Shown one piece after another: positions 8,602 through 16,950 of a DNA stretch of 61,541 nt. The position numbers and the translations under genes are program-made. The stretch comes from Clostridia bacterium. Its GTDB lineage: Bacteria; Bacillota; Clostridia; Oscillospirales; CAG-272. The stretch covers positions 1 through 61,541 of the forward strand of contig JAGANX010000018.1 of the NCBI GenBank assembly GCA_017623975.1, given 5' to 3'. The notes under the pieces are model-generated. The model had not been told where the DNA came from. It saw only the letters and a list, made by a program, of their open reading frames with translations, and searched no databases. Numbering within the stretch: the first letter of the stretch is position 1; each line of letters begins with the position of its first letter.

Positions 8602-9822
8602 TTAGAGTATGCTTGAAAACTCACTCCTGTCCTTTACGCCCGTTTTTTGGACAACTCGAAGGACCGTTTGCTTAACAGTTGACTCTGAAATATAAAGCAT
8701 AGTCGCTATTTCCTTGGTGGTAAAGCCGAATGCGGCAAGCTTTGCAACCTCCCTTTCCCTTGCGGTTAGGTTAGAGGCGATATAGCGGTTTCTTACAGCT
8801 CCGCTTAGCCTTGACCAGCCAATGCTGTAAGTTCTGTATAGCTCCTTTACTATTTCCACAGCCAACTCGTCTATAATGCCAAGACGTTCCTCTAAAAGAC
8901 CGTCAAAATGTCGCACATATTCAACTAATATGCCATATAATCCGTCGGGCAGAGAGAGGGCTATTGCCCTGTCTATATGCTGTATTGCCAAATCCCTTTG
9001 ACCTGAATTGTGGTACGCTACCGCACAGGATAGACGCAAGAAAATTTCAGGTATAATAGTTTTGTCAACACGGGCTTGCGTTATCATTGGCTCAATTGTA
9101 TTCGGTATCATTTTCATAAGGGCAAGACCTGTAACGCCCTCCTTATCATACTGCTTTGACGCAACCGCAAAGGCTTCCATATACAGATATTTAATGTAAA
9201 AAACCTTGGCAGCAGGGTGGGCATCCGATGGTAAAGCCTCGAAATTTCCTCTTGTAAACCAATCGGGAAAATCCTTGTTATCATATATGGAGCTATCAAT
9301 TATTGCAAGGGTTAGGGAAAGAATTTCGCGGTCTGTTTTGCTGTTGCAGGGAGCCTCACAAATATGGCGCTTTGCCTCGTTCCACAAATGTATATCTCCA
9401 CGCCAAATAGCGCATTGAGAAAGGAGCATGCCACCGCCTAATATAGCATAAAAGCCTGAATGTGAGCTTAAAAAGTAACGGGCTTTATCGTAAACCTTTT
9501 CAATTTCCCCACGGCGATAAGCAATTTGCGCCTTAAATAGCTCGTGGGCTTCCATATTGTTTTCAAAAAGGCTAATGCTCTCATCCGCCTTGCCCGCTGT
9601 GCTATATACATTTGTCATATCAAGAAAAGGACTTTTCCGTGGCATAGGAATATGTGGGTCATCCCCTTTATTTGTGCTTGGCAAAACTGCGTGTGAGGGT
9701 ATCATCCAAGTGCGTTCCCACCTTGTTGCGCCCTTAATTTTGCCTTCCTTGCAAAGACCTTGTACACGGCGTGGGGTTACTCCCCATTTTTCTGCCGCCT
9801 GCTTTACTGTGATTAAATTCAT
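8602..9822 (-). CDS. LuxR-family regulator with N-terminal MerR-like HTH and TPR core
   Basis: Predicted transcription regulator of 406 residues with an unusual two-HTH build. Residues 1-50 (ITVKQAAEKWGVTPRRVQGLCKEG) resemble the helix-turn-helix of excisionase/MerR-like HTH_17 proteins. Residues about 80-335 are helical with TPR-like character (ELFKAQIAYRRGEIEKVYDKA). Residues about 345-400 form a GerE/LuxR HTH (LTAREREVAKLAAFGFTTKEIATML). Such proteins are frequent in gut Firmicutes and lack a receiver domain, so the signal is unknown. AAAGGA lies just upstream of the start. The promoter region carries four evenly spaced palindromes (9833-9944), arguing for autoregulation. The small protein and surface protein downstream are plausible targets. 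Confidence 0.82.
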   Translation of the reverse strand: MNLITVKQAAEKWGVTPRRVQGLCKEGKIKGATRWERTWMIPSHAVLPSTNKGDDPHIPMPRKSPFLDMTNVYSTAGKADESISLFENNMEAHELFKAQIAYRRGEIEKVYDKARYFLSSHSGFYAILGGGMLLSQCAIWRGDIHLWNEAKRHICEAPCNSKTDREILSLTLAIIDSSIYDNKDFPDWFTRGNFEALPSDAHPAAKVFYIKYLYMEAFAVASKQYDKEGVTGLALMKMIPNTIEPMITQARVDKTIIPEIFLRLSCAVAYHNSGQRDLAIQHIDRAIALSLPDGLYGILVEYVRHFDGLLEERLGIIDELAVEIVKELYRTYSIGWSRLSGAVRNRYIASNLTAREREVAKLAAFGFTTKEIATMLYISESTVKQTVLRVVQKTGVKDRSEFSSIL

Positions 9823-9832
9823 ACCCGTTCCT

Positions 9833-9944
9833 TTCGTTCAAACGAACTGCTTTCGCATTTTTGTTTCGTTCAAACGAAAAATTTTTCCTTGATTTGCTTC
9901 GTTCAAGCGAAATATCTGTTATAATTATACTTCGTCAAAACGAA
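9833..9944 (-). promoter_or_regulatory. Four-site phased operator array
   Basis: Four copies of the palindrome TTCGTT-CA-AACGAA lie at 9833-9846 (exact), 9865-9878 (exact), 9898-9911 (one change) and 9931-9944 (two changes). Their centres are 32, 33 and 33 bp apart, about three DNA turns, so all face the same side of the helix. Site 4 sits in the promoter spacer, site 3 is just past the start point, and site 1 abuts the ribosome binding site. The layout fits cooperative repression, most simply by the adjacent LuxR-type regulator. Confidence 0.8.
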
Positions 9945-9952
9945 ATTGTCAA
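9924..9952 (-). promoter_or_regulatory. Consensus promoter of the LuxR-type regulator
   Basis: Minus-strand TTGACA (9952-9947), 17-nt spacer, TATAAT (9929-9924); both boxes match consensus. One operator copy fills most of the spacer. Confidence 0.85.
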
Positions 9953-10023
9953 GTCATTTTTAAGTTAAATTTTTCAAGTCTTAAAATTGAAAGGGGCTAT
10001 TGCATTAAGCAATAACCACCTTT

Positions 10024-10821
10024 TTAATTATCTAATTTCACCCAAATTACAGGGCGTACGCCTGACTTAATTGTCGTCTGTGTATATGGCTTGATTTTAT
10101 TTACACGGTCTATGCATTTTCCATCATATTCATTTTTACAATTTTTGCGTAGCCACCATTGGCAGGTTCCCATGCCGCCCCTTCTTGCTCCGTTTCGTTG
10201 TGCGTATTCCGTAGGGCGGCAACCCCCAAGGCTTTCAATACGACTGCCTAACGGGCTGCTGCTAATATATTTAAAAAATTCACTTTCACTCAACAAAAAT
10301 ACTTTGTCCTCGCATGGCGGATTGATACCGTCATTTTGCACGGTTGTAGCAATGTGCGCATATTCCTCGTTTGTAAAAGCATCATCTGCAAACCTTGTAT
10401 TAAGCCACTCCCTCATTTCAGAGTGTTCCCAAATACAGCCCGATGCCTCGTGGTATCTGCGCCCTTCAACGGCGTATTTGCTAATAAGCAACGCTTTGCC
10501 GGGTTCCCTTGCGAGAATTATCCACTCAATAGGAAGCTTCTCATCATAATAGCGGAAGGGATATGAGCCAATGCTTACCTGCATACCCGCCTTTAAGTCC
10601 TTATGGTCAATTGCATTTTCTCCAAAAAGGAAATTATCTCCGTCCGTGACGTTTGAGCCGCAGGAAGGACAAAAAACACCGCCAAAAAACTTTATCCCAC
10701 ACTTGTCGCACTCATATTCCGTTTCCGTCTCCCCTAAATCATCCCCAATATAGTATCCGCATTTGGTACAGAATAGCCAATGGTTAGCGGCAGTCGCTTT
10801 ACATCTTTTACAGTATTTCAT
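10024..10821 (-). CDS. Zinc-ribbon protein with a DUF6273-like domain
   Basis: A 265-residue protein without signal peptide. Residues 1-60 carry three zinc-ribbon-type Cys pairs: CKRC, CTKC and a CDKC...CPSC ribbon. From about residue 75 it has the pattern of DUF6273: WIILAREPGKALLISKYAV, then IWEHSEMREWLN, AFTNEEYAHI, VFLLSESEFFKY, QWWLRKN, and a terminal GVRPVIWVKL. This domain is common in gut Firmicutes, often behind a zinc ribbon, and its role is unknown; lectin-like folds have been suggested for similar architectures. GGAGAGG lies upstream of the start. It is a single-gene unit. The domain name is from memory of its hallmark motifs. Confidence 0.7.
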   Translation of the reverse strand: MKYCKRCKATAANHWLFCTKCGYYIGDDLGETETEYECDKCGIKFFGGVFCPSCGSNVTDGDNFLFGENAIDHKDLKAGMQVSIGSYPFRYYDEKLPIEWIILAREPGKALLISKYAVEGRRYHEASGCIWEHSEMREWLNTRFADDAFTNEEYAHIATTVQNDGINPPCEDKVFLLSESEFFKYISSSPLGSRIESLGGCRPTEYAQRNGARRGGMGTCQWWLRKNCKNEYDGKCIDRVNKIKPYTQTTIKSGVRPVIWVKLDN

Positions 10822-10958
10822 TAAATTTTCCTCTCCCTTGCTATGATACCTTCATTATAGCATAATATTTTCCTGTTTGTGCAAAAAAGTTTACGCATTT
10901 AAAATATTCATTTTATCTCATACATCAACTGTCTGTAAAAGCAGCTGATGCAAAGATA

Positions 10959-10997
10959 GAAGAAAGCCTCACTTCAAAATTCCGTGAGGCTTTCTTC
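10959..10997 (-). terminator. Terminator of the FGGY kinase
   Basis: A 14-bp perfect stem, arms GAAGAAAGCCTCAC and GTGAGGCTTTCTTC, lies 33 nt after the kinase stop. T runs are modest on both sides. Confidence 0.7.
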
Positions 10998-11029
10998 CAT
11001 TTTATTAAGTATGATAGTTTTATCAATCA

Positions 11030-12568
11030 TTACAAGCTTTCCGTTGCTTTCTTTTCAACCGCTAAGCCTGCTTTATACGCTTTCATAAAGCTTGCGAACT
11101 TTTCTTTTTCTTCCTTTGAAGCAACAACCGTTTCCTTCTCTGCGCTTGCAAAGAGTGTATCAAGGAAGTCCTCCAATGCTTTTTCATTGAAAATTCTGTA
11201 AAGGGCAAGCACAGCAACACCCCAAGCACCGCCCTCACCTGCTGTTTTCATAGTGGTGATAGGTGCGCCAAGAGCCGCGCTCATTGCGTTTGCACCGATA
11301 AACGGAGTCTTGAAAAAGCCACCGTGACCGCATATGTCGTTGATTTGTACATTTTCCTCATTCAAAATTTCCATACCAACACTCATAGCACCAAGGGCAG
11401 AATAAAGCTGCATTTGCATAAAGTTAGCAAGGGTTAATTTTCCGCCGGGCTTTCTTGCCACAAGGGGAATACCGCTTTCCATACCAACAATTGGCTCACC
11501 TGACAAGAAGTTGTAGCCAACCAAGCCGCCAATATCAAAGTCACTCTTTGCTGAAATTTCATAAAGAGCATCAAAAAGCTTGCCCTTGTTCATTGTTGCG
11601 CCTGCTAATGCAATAACCTCCTCAAAAAGGTTAGTCCAAGCATTAATTTCAGAGGTGAAATTGTTTGCGTGTACCATAGCAACGTCAGCACCGCTTGGAG
11701 TTGCTACAATGTCAATTGACTCATTTACCTTTGAAAGCGGCTTTTCAAGTACAACCATAGCAAAAGCAGACGTGCCTGCTGACACATTTCCTGTTTTAAC
11801 TCTTACTGCATTCGTGGCAACCATACCTGTGCCTGCATCTCCCTCAGGTGGGCAAAGCGGACAGCCTGCCTTTAATGTACCTGTTTTGTCAAGGAGCTTT
11901 GCACCCTTTTCGGTTAAAGTGCCTGCGTCTCCGCCTGCCAAAACTGCCTTTGGCAAGAGCTTATATAAATCCTTATCAACACCGTGCTTTTTCAAAAGTG
12001 AGTTATATATTTTTATTCTGTCAAGATCGTAATCATTACCCTTAATCGGCACCATACCGGCAGCATCACCAATGCCAAGCACCTTTTCGCCTGTGAGCAT
12101 CCAATGTACGTAGCCTGCCAAGGTTGTTAAGAAGGTAACATCCTTTACATGACTCTCCCCATTTAAAACCGCTTGGTAGAAGTGAGAGCCACTCCAACGC
12201 TGCGGCATATTAAAGTTAAGCGCACTTGTAAGCTCCTGTGCTGCCTGCGCGGTAGTTGTATTACGCCAGGTTCTAAACGGAACAAGCAGGTTATCATCCT
12301 TATCAAACGCCAAGTATCCGTGCATCATTGCGGAAATACCGATTGAATCAAGCCTTTCAATAGGTGCGCCAAGGTCCTTGCAAAGGTTAGCGTAAGCATC
12401 CTGCAAGCCTGTCCAAACATCATCAAGAGAATATGTCCAATATCCGTTTTCAAGCTTATTTTCCCATTCGTGAGAGCCGCTTGCTATAACGGCTGCATTT
12501 TCATCAATCAAAACTGCCTTAATTCTTGTAGAGCCAAGCTCAATACCTAATACTTTTTTCATATTCAC
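11030..12568 (-). CDS. FGGY-family carbohydrate kinase
   Basis: Cytoplasmic sugar kinase of 512 residues, typical of FGGY kinases (xylulokinase, ribulokinase, gluconokinase and relatives), which phosphorylate a sugar or sugar acid with ATP. The N-terminal phosphate loop is GIELGSTRIKAVLID. The catalytic Asp is probably in PPEGDAGTGMVATNAV, and GNVSAGTSAF and the late GGAWGVAVLALY give the C-terminal actin-like half. The start has GAGGTG upstream. It is divergent from the uxaBAC hexuronate operon, so it probably belongs to the same sugar programme. The usual 2-keto-3-deoxygluconate kinase is a PfkB protein, so this is not an obvious KDG kinase; its substrate is open. Confidence 0.8.
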   Translation of the reverse strand: MNMKKVLGIELGSTRIKAVLIDENAAVIASGSHEWENKLENGYWTYSLDDVWTGLQDAYANLCKDLGAPIERLDSIGISAMMHGYLAFDKDDNLLVPFRTWRNTTTAQAAQELTSALNFNMPQRWSGSHFYQAVLNGESHVKDVTFLTTLAGYVHWMLTGEKVLGIGDAAGMVPIKGNDYDLDRIKIYNSLLKKHGVDKDLYKLLPKAVLAGGDAGTLTEKGAKLLDKTGTLKAGCPLCPPEGDAGTGMVATNAVRVKTGNVSAGTSAFAMVVLEKPLSKVNESIDIVATPSGADVAMVHANNFTSEINAWTNLFEEVIALAGATMNKGKLFDALYEISAKSDFDIGGLVGYNFLSGEPIVGMESGIPLVARKPGGKLTLANFMQMQLYSALGAMSVGMEILNEENVQINDICGHGGFFKTPFIGANAMSAALGAPITTMKTAGEGGAWGVAVLALYRIFNEKALEDFLDTLFASAEKETVVASKEEKEKFASFMKAYKAGLAVEKKATESL

Positions 12569-12607
12569 CTCTTATAGATAATCCTTCAAATATTTCCTTG
12601 TGTTTTC

Positions 12608-12627
12608 AACCGTTTCATCAAACGGTT
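12608..12627. promoter_or_regulatory. Operator-like inverted repeat in the kinase leader
   Basis: A perfect 8-4-8 inverted repeat, AACCGTTTCATCAAACGGTT, lies between the kinase start point (about 12652) and its ribosome binding site. A matching half-site ACGGTTGA occurs at 12703-12710, overlapping the -35 box of the divergent uxa promoter. A shared operator is plausible; an RNA hairpin is the alternative. Confidence 0.5.
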
Positions 12628-12658
12628 TTCTTTCATTCGTTAGCTTTTTCATATATAA

Positions 12659-12687
12659 AGTATAAACCACTTGAAGCAAAAAGTCAA
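12659..12687 (-). promoter_or_regulatory. Promoter of the FGGY kinase
   Basis: Minus-strand TTGACT (12687-12682), 17-nt spacer, TATACT (12664-12659). It predicts an 80-90 nt leader, which could encode a 26-residue peptide (MKKLTNERK...) with no clear ribosome binding site. Confidence 0.65.
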
Positions 12688-12706
12688 CAAAAAACTTGAA
12701 ATACGG

Positions 12707-12735
12707 TTGATAAATGAATGTGCTTGTAGTATAAT
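12707..12735 (+). promoter_or_regulatory. Promoter of the uxaBAC operon
   Basis: TTGATA (12707-12712), 17-nt spacer, TATAAT (12730-12735), 35 nt before the uxaB start. It is back to back with the kinase promoter. Confidence 0.75.
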
Positions 12736-12770
12736 TAAAGCACAAAGCTATACACAAAAGAGAGGTAGAT

Positions 12771-14036
12771 ATGAGAAAAGAAAAGGTTATTCAGTTTGGT
12801 GAGGGCGGCTTCCTTCGCGGATTTGTAGATTGGATGCTTGATATAGCCAACGAAAAAGCAGATTTTAACGGTAGTGTTGTTGTTGTGCAGCCTATTAAAA
12901 ACGGGCTTTGCGATGTTTTAAGCGAGCAGGGCTGTGTATATACTCATCTTTGCCGTGGCGTTGAGGGAGTTGACCAAAGGAAAATTGATGTAATTTCCAG
13001 GTGTGTTAAGCCCTATGAGGAATTTGACAAATATATGGCACTATCCGAAAACCCCGATTTCCGTTTTATCGTTTCCAACACAACCGAGGCAGGTATTGTT
13101 TTTAGCGAAGCGGATAAATTTGAAGATGCGCCTGCCGCCACCTTCCCGGGCAAGCTAACACAGCTTCTTTATAAAAGATACACACTTGGCTTAGGCGGCT
13201 TTGTGTTCCTACCCTGTGAGCTTATTGAGAATAACGGTAGCGAGCTTAAAAAATGCATTTTAAGGTACGCTGACCTTTGGGGCTTAGGCGAGGGCTTTAA
13301 AAATTGGATAGACAAGGACAATATCTTTACGAACACCTTGGTTGACCGTATAAACACAGGCTACCCAAGGGATGAAAAAATTGACTGCGGCTTTCCTGAC
13401 AAAATGGTAAACACCTCTGAATATTTTCACCTATGGGTAATTGACGGGTATGAGGATTTGTTTAAGGAGCTTCCCTTTGATAAATGCGGACTTAATGTAA
13501 TTTTGACGCATGAGCTTAAAAAATATCGCACAATTAAGGTGCGTATTCTAAACGGCTCGCACACCTCAATGATACCCTATGCTCTTTTAAGCGGAGTTGA
13601 AACCGTGGGAGATTGTCTAAAAGATAAAAAAATATCCGCCCACCTAAAAGCCTGCCAAGAGGAAATAGTTGCTTCCTTGGATATGGATAAAAAGGAAACA
13701 GAGGAATATGCCAAGGCGGTTATGGTTAGGTTTGCTAACCCATACATACGCCATATGTGTCAGTCTATTGCCCTAAACTCCGTTAGTAAATTTAAGGTAA
13801 GAGTTTTGCCATCTATTCTTGACTATGAGAAAAAATACAATGAAGCGCCAAAAGCTCTTTTGTTCTCCTTTGGTAAGCTGATTGAATTTTACAAAAAGGG
13901 CACGCCGAATGACGATACGGTAGCAACTGAAAAAATGCAAAAGGGCTCGGTTTTGGAAATTCTTTCCGACACTTCCTTGTGGGGTGAGGATTTATCAAGA
14001 TTTGCCTGCGAGGTTGAAAAATATGCAAATTCATAA
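12771..14036 (+). CDS. uxaB: Tagaturonate reductase (altronate oxidoreductase)
   Basis: NAD-dependent reduction of D-tagaturonate to D-altronate, the second step of galacturonate catabolism, in the cytoplasm. The 421-residue protein shows the polyol/mannitol dehydrogenase pattern: N-terminal nucleotide-binding QFGEGGFLRGFVDWML, SNTTEAGIVF, the substrate-region FVFLPCELIENNG, and KVRILNGSHTSMIPYALLSG near the catalytic lysine and NGxH. It is somewhat shorter than the E. coli enzyme (about 480). AGAGAGG precedes the start. The next gene overlaps its last 14 nt, showing translational coupling. The operon order uxaB-uxaA-uxaC makes the assignment secure relative to fructuronate reductase. Confidence 0.9.
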   Translation: MRKEKVIQFGEGGFLRGFVDWMLDIANEKADFNGSVVVVQPIKNGLCDVLSEQGCVYTHLCRGVEGVDQRKIDVISRCVKPYEEFDKYMALSENPDFRFIVSNTTEAGIVFSEADKFEDAPAATFPGKLTQLLYKRYTLGLGGFVFLPCELIENNGSELKKCILRYADLWGLGEGFKNWIDKDNIFTNTLVDRINTGYPRDEKIDCGFPDKMVNTSEYFHLWVIDGYEDLFKELPFDKCGLNVILTHELKKYRTIKVRILNGSHTSMIPYALLSGVETVGDCLKDKKISAHLKACQEEIVASLDMDKKETEEYAKAVMVRFANPYIRHMCQSIALNSVSKFKVRVLPSILDYEKKYNEAPKALLFSFGKLIEFYKKGTPNDDTVATEKMQKGSVLEILSDTSLWGEDLSRFACEVEKYANS

Positions 14037-15399
14037 GCTTGATAATGTGGAGGTGCAAAAAAACGGACATAAGTACGCGCTAAAACAAATAAAGCAGGGG
14101 GAAAATATTATAAAATACGGCTCCCCTATCGGTCACGCAACCTGTGACATTGAAATCGGTGAGCACGTACATACACACAATGTAAAAACAAACCTTTCGG
14201 GCAACCTTGAATATTCCTACAATTATAAGGATTACGGTATTTCAAGGGTTGAGTGTGACTTAACCTTTGAGGGCTATGTGCGTGAAAACGGTGATGTTGG
14301 CATACGCAACGATATTTGGATTGTAAATACCGTTGGATGCGTTAACAAGGTGGCAGAAGCTCTGTCAAGGAAAACAGGTGCAAAACATTTCCCACACCCA
14401 TATGGCTGCTCTCAGCTTGGGGAGGATAACGCCCTTACCCAAAAAATACTTTGCGGCTTGATAAACCATCCAAACGCAGGCGGTGTTTTAGTTCTTGGCT
14501 TAGGCTGTGAAAACAACAATATTGGCGAGATGAAAAGGGTGCTTGGCGAGTACAACGAAAGCCGTATTAAGTTCCTAAACTGTCAAGATGTTGAGGACGA
14601 AATTGCCGAGGGCGTATCCATAATTGAAGAATTACAGAGGTACGCATCCACATTCAAAAAAGAGAGAATAAGCATATCAAGGCTTCGCTTAGGCTTGAAA
14701 TGCGGTGGCAGTGACGGTTATAGCGGTATTTCCGCTAACCCCCTTGTAGGCAGCCTTTGTGATAAAATGGTTTCCTTTGGCGGTAGCTGTGTTTTGACAG
14801 AGGTGCCTGAAATGTTTGGCGCGGAGCATCTGTTAATGGAAAGATGCGTTGACAAAAAAACCTTTGATAAAACCGTGAAGCTTATAAACGATTTTAAGGA
14901 CTACTTTACAAGGCACAATCAGGTTATTTACGAAAATCCGTCCCCGGGAAACAAGGCGGGTGGAATTACAACACTTGAAGAAAAATCTCTTGGCTGTGTT
15001 CAAAAGGGCGGGCTATCCCCCGTGGTTGACGTGCTTGACTACGGCGACACACTTTCCAAAAACGGCTTGTCCCTTTTAAACGGTCCGGGTAATGACATTG
15101 TGGCGGTGACAAACCTAACTGCGGCAGGGGTACATATGGTACTGTTCACCACAGGCAGAGGCACTCCACTTGGCGGTCCTGTGCCAACAGTTAAAATTTC
15201 AACCAACAAGCAGTTGGCAGAAAAGAAAAGCGGTTGGATTGACTTTGATGCTTCTCCCATTTTGGAGGGTGAAAAAATGGAAAGCATAACCGAGGACTTC
15301 CTTGCCTACATATTAGAGGTGGCAAGCGGAAGAAAAACAAAAAATGAGGAAAACGGTTTTTCCGAAATTGCAATATTTAAGGACGGTGTTACATTATAA
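14023..15399 (+). CDS. uxaA: Altronate dehydratase
   Basis: Dehydrates D-altronate to 2-keto-3-deoxygluconate. The protein has 458 residues from the ATG at 14023 (MQIHKLDNVEV); that start is chosen because GAGGTT precedes it and it gives the normal N-terminal SAF domain, whereas the longer frame from 13984 only adds uxaB-derived residues. The SAF domain carries EHVHTHNVKTNL. The catalytic domain has GYVRENGDVGIRND, HPYGCSQLGED, VLGLGCENNNI, LRLGLKCGGSDGYSG and PEMFGAEHL, all typical of UxaA/GarD. The stop overlaps the next start by one base (TAATG). It links the reductase and isomerase products to the KDG pathway, whose later enzymes are not in this window. Confidence 0.93.
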   Translation: MQIHKLDNVEVQKNGHKYALKQIKQGENIIKYGSPIGHATCDIEIGEHVHTHNVKTNLSGNLEYSYNYKDYGISRVECDLTFEGYVRENGDVGIRNDIWIVNTVGCVNKVAEALSRKTGAKHFPHPYGCSQLGEDNALTQKILCGLINHPNAGGVLVLGLGCENNNIGEMKRVLGEYNESRIKFLNCQDVEDEIAEGVSIIEELQRYASTFKKERISISRLRLGLKCGGSDGYSGISANPLVGSLCDKMVSFGGSCVLTEVPEMFGAEHLLMERCVDKKTFDKTVKLINDFKDYFTRHNQVIYENPSPGNKAGGITTLEEKSLGCVQKGGLSPVVDVLDYGDTLSKNGLSLLNGPGNDIVAVTNLTAAGVHMVLFTTGRGTPLGGPVPTVKISTNKQLAEKKSGWIDFDASPILEGEKMESITEDFLAYILEVASGRKTKNEENGFSEIAIFKDGVTL

Positions 15400-16787
15400 T
15401 GAGCTACATAAAGAATAATTTTTTACTTGACAACAAAGCTGCACAACGGTTGTATTTTGACTATGCAAAGGATATGCCGATTTTTGACTATCACTGCCAT
15501 TTACCTGAAAAGCAGATACTTGAAAACAAAAGATTTAATGACGTTTTTGAAATTTGGTTGGCGGGCGACCACTATAAATGGCGTTTAATGCGTAACTACG
15601 GCGTAAACGAGGAATTTATTACAGGTAACGCATCAAACAAGGAAAAATTCATAACCTACTGTAACGCCTTGGGCACCGCCTTTGGCAACCCGCTTTACCA
15701 CTGGTCACAGGTTGAGCTTCAAGAGTATTTTGGCTGCACCCTTGAAATTAACGGTGAAAATGCCCAGGCTATTTGGGATATGTGTAACGACTATATCGCA
15801 AAAAACAAGGTCACCCCGCAATCCCTTATCGAAAGCTCAAACGTAACCCACGTGTTCACCACAAACGAGGTGTTTGATGACCTTACCACCTTTGAAAAAA
15901 TCAAGGAAAAGGGCTACAAGTTTTTAGTTATTCCGGCATTTAGAGCTGACAAGATAATGAACATTGAGGCAAAGGGCTACCTTAATTTCCTTGGCAAGCT
16001 TGAAGAATTAACAAATAAGATTTCTTCAATAGATGACCTTGAAAATGCACTTGAAAACAGGCTTCAGGCATTTTTGTCCGTTGGCTGCCGTGCAAGTGAT
16101 ATTGCGGTGGAAAGCGTGTACCCTGTGTCTAAAAAAGAGGATGCGGACAAGGTTTTAAGGTCCGTTTTGGCAGGCAATACACCAAGCGTTGCGGATAGTG
16201 AGGTGTTTAAGGGCTATGTAACATACTTCTTAATGAAGCTTTATGCAAAATATAATGTGTCAACCGAGCTTCACTTTGGCGCAATGCGTAACAACAACAG
16301 CGTTATGCTTGAAAAATTGGGGCTTGATACAGGCTTCGACAGTATTTCCGACAAAAATTCCATTTCCAATCTTTCAAGACTTATGGATAAATTGAATTGC
16401 GAAAAGTCATTGCCTAAGCTTATCATCTTTAACCTTAACCCGAAAATGAACGCTGAAATTATGTCGCTAATAGGTTGCTTCCAGGACGGATGTGCAAGGG
16501 GTAAAATTCAGTACGGTCCTGCTTGGTGGTTCCTTGACAATAAGGTTGGTATGGAAAAGCATTTAGAGGACTTAACTGCAACAGGTCACATCGGCACCTT
16601 TATCGGTATGCTTACCGACAGCCGTTCTCTGCTCTCCTACCCTCGTCACCATTACTTCCGTAGGATTTTATGCACATACCTGGGCACGCTTATGGAAAAG
16701 GGAGAAATGACATCTAATTTTGAGCTTGTTGGCTCCGTTATTAAGGATATTTGCTACAATAACGCAATTAAATACTTTAACGTTTAA
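15399..16787 (+). CDS. uxaC: Glucuronate (uronate) isomerase
   Basis: Converts D-glucuronate to D-fructuronate and D-galacturonate to D-tagaturonate, the entry step of the pathway. The 462-residue protein belongs to the amidohydrolase-related uronate isomerases: MPIFDYHCHLPEKQI at residues 24-38 gives the HxH metal site, WLAGDHYKWRLMRNYG is a hallmark, TELHFGAMRNNN holds a further conserved His, and MLTDSRSLLSYPRHHYFRRI closes the active site. It starts by TAATG overlap with uxaA. No fructuronate branch (uxuA/uxuB) is present here, so the operon as seen is best suited to galacturonate, the main pectin sugar. Confidence 0.94.
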   Translation: MSYIKNNFLLDNKAAQRLYFDYAKDMPIFDYHCHLPEKQILENKRFNDVFEIWLAGDHYKWRLMRNYGVNEEFITGNASNKEKFITYCNALGTAFGNPLYHWSQVELQEYFGCTLEINGENAQAIWDMCNDYIAKNKVTPQSLIESSNVTHVFTTNEVFDDLTTFEKIKEKGYKFLVIPAFRADKIMNIEAKGYLNFLGKLEELTNKISSIDDLENALENRLQAFLSVGCRASDIAVESVYPVSKKEDADKVLRSVLAGNTPSVADSEVFKGYVTYFLMKLYAKYNVSTELHFGAMRNNNSVMLEKLGLDTGFDSISDKNSISNLSRLMDKLNCEKSLPKLIIFNLNPKMNAEIMSLIGCFQDGCARGKIQYGPAWWFLDNKVGMEKHLEDLTATGHIGTFIGMLTDSRSLLSYPRHHYFRRILCTYLGTLMEKGEMTSNFELVGSVIKDICYNNAIKYFNV

Positions 16788-16800
16788 TATAACTAACAAA

Positions 16801-16850
16801 AAGAGCAAGAGTAAAAGGAAACCGGTCCTTCTATTCTTGCTCTTATTTTG
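16801..16850 (+). terminator. Terminator of the uxaBAC operon
   Basis: Arms AAGAGCAAGA and TCTTGCTCTT with an inner stem are followed by ATTTTG, 13 nt after the uxaC stop. Confidence 0.8.
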
Positions 16851-16950
16851 TCAATTTGTCATTCTCGCCGACTTAATATACTCGTTTGCAAAGCAAGCAT
16901 ATCGAGTGCGTTCGAAAATCCCGTAAGGCTACCCGTGGGTATTTTTTATT

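Noticed and set aside
12572-12649. A 26-codon leader peptide before the FGGY kinase
   Set aside because: The predicted mRNA begins almost at its ATG and there is no ribosome binding site; it also contains the inverted repeat, which explains its conservation better.
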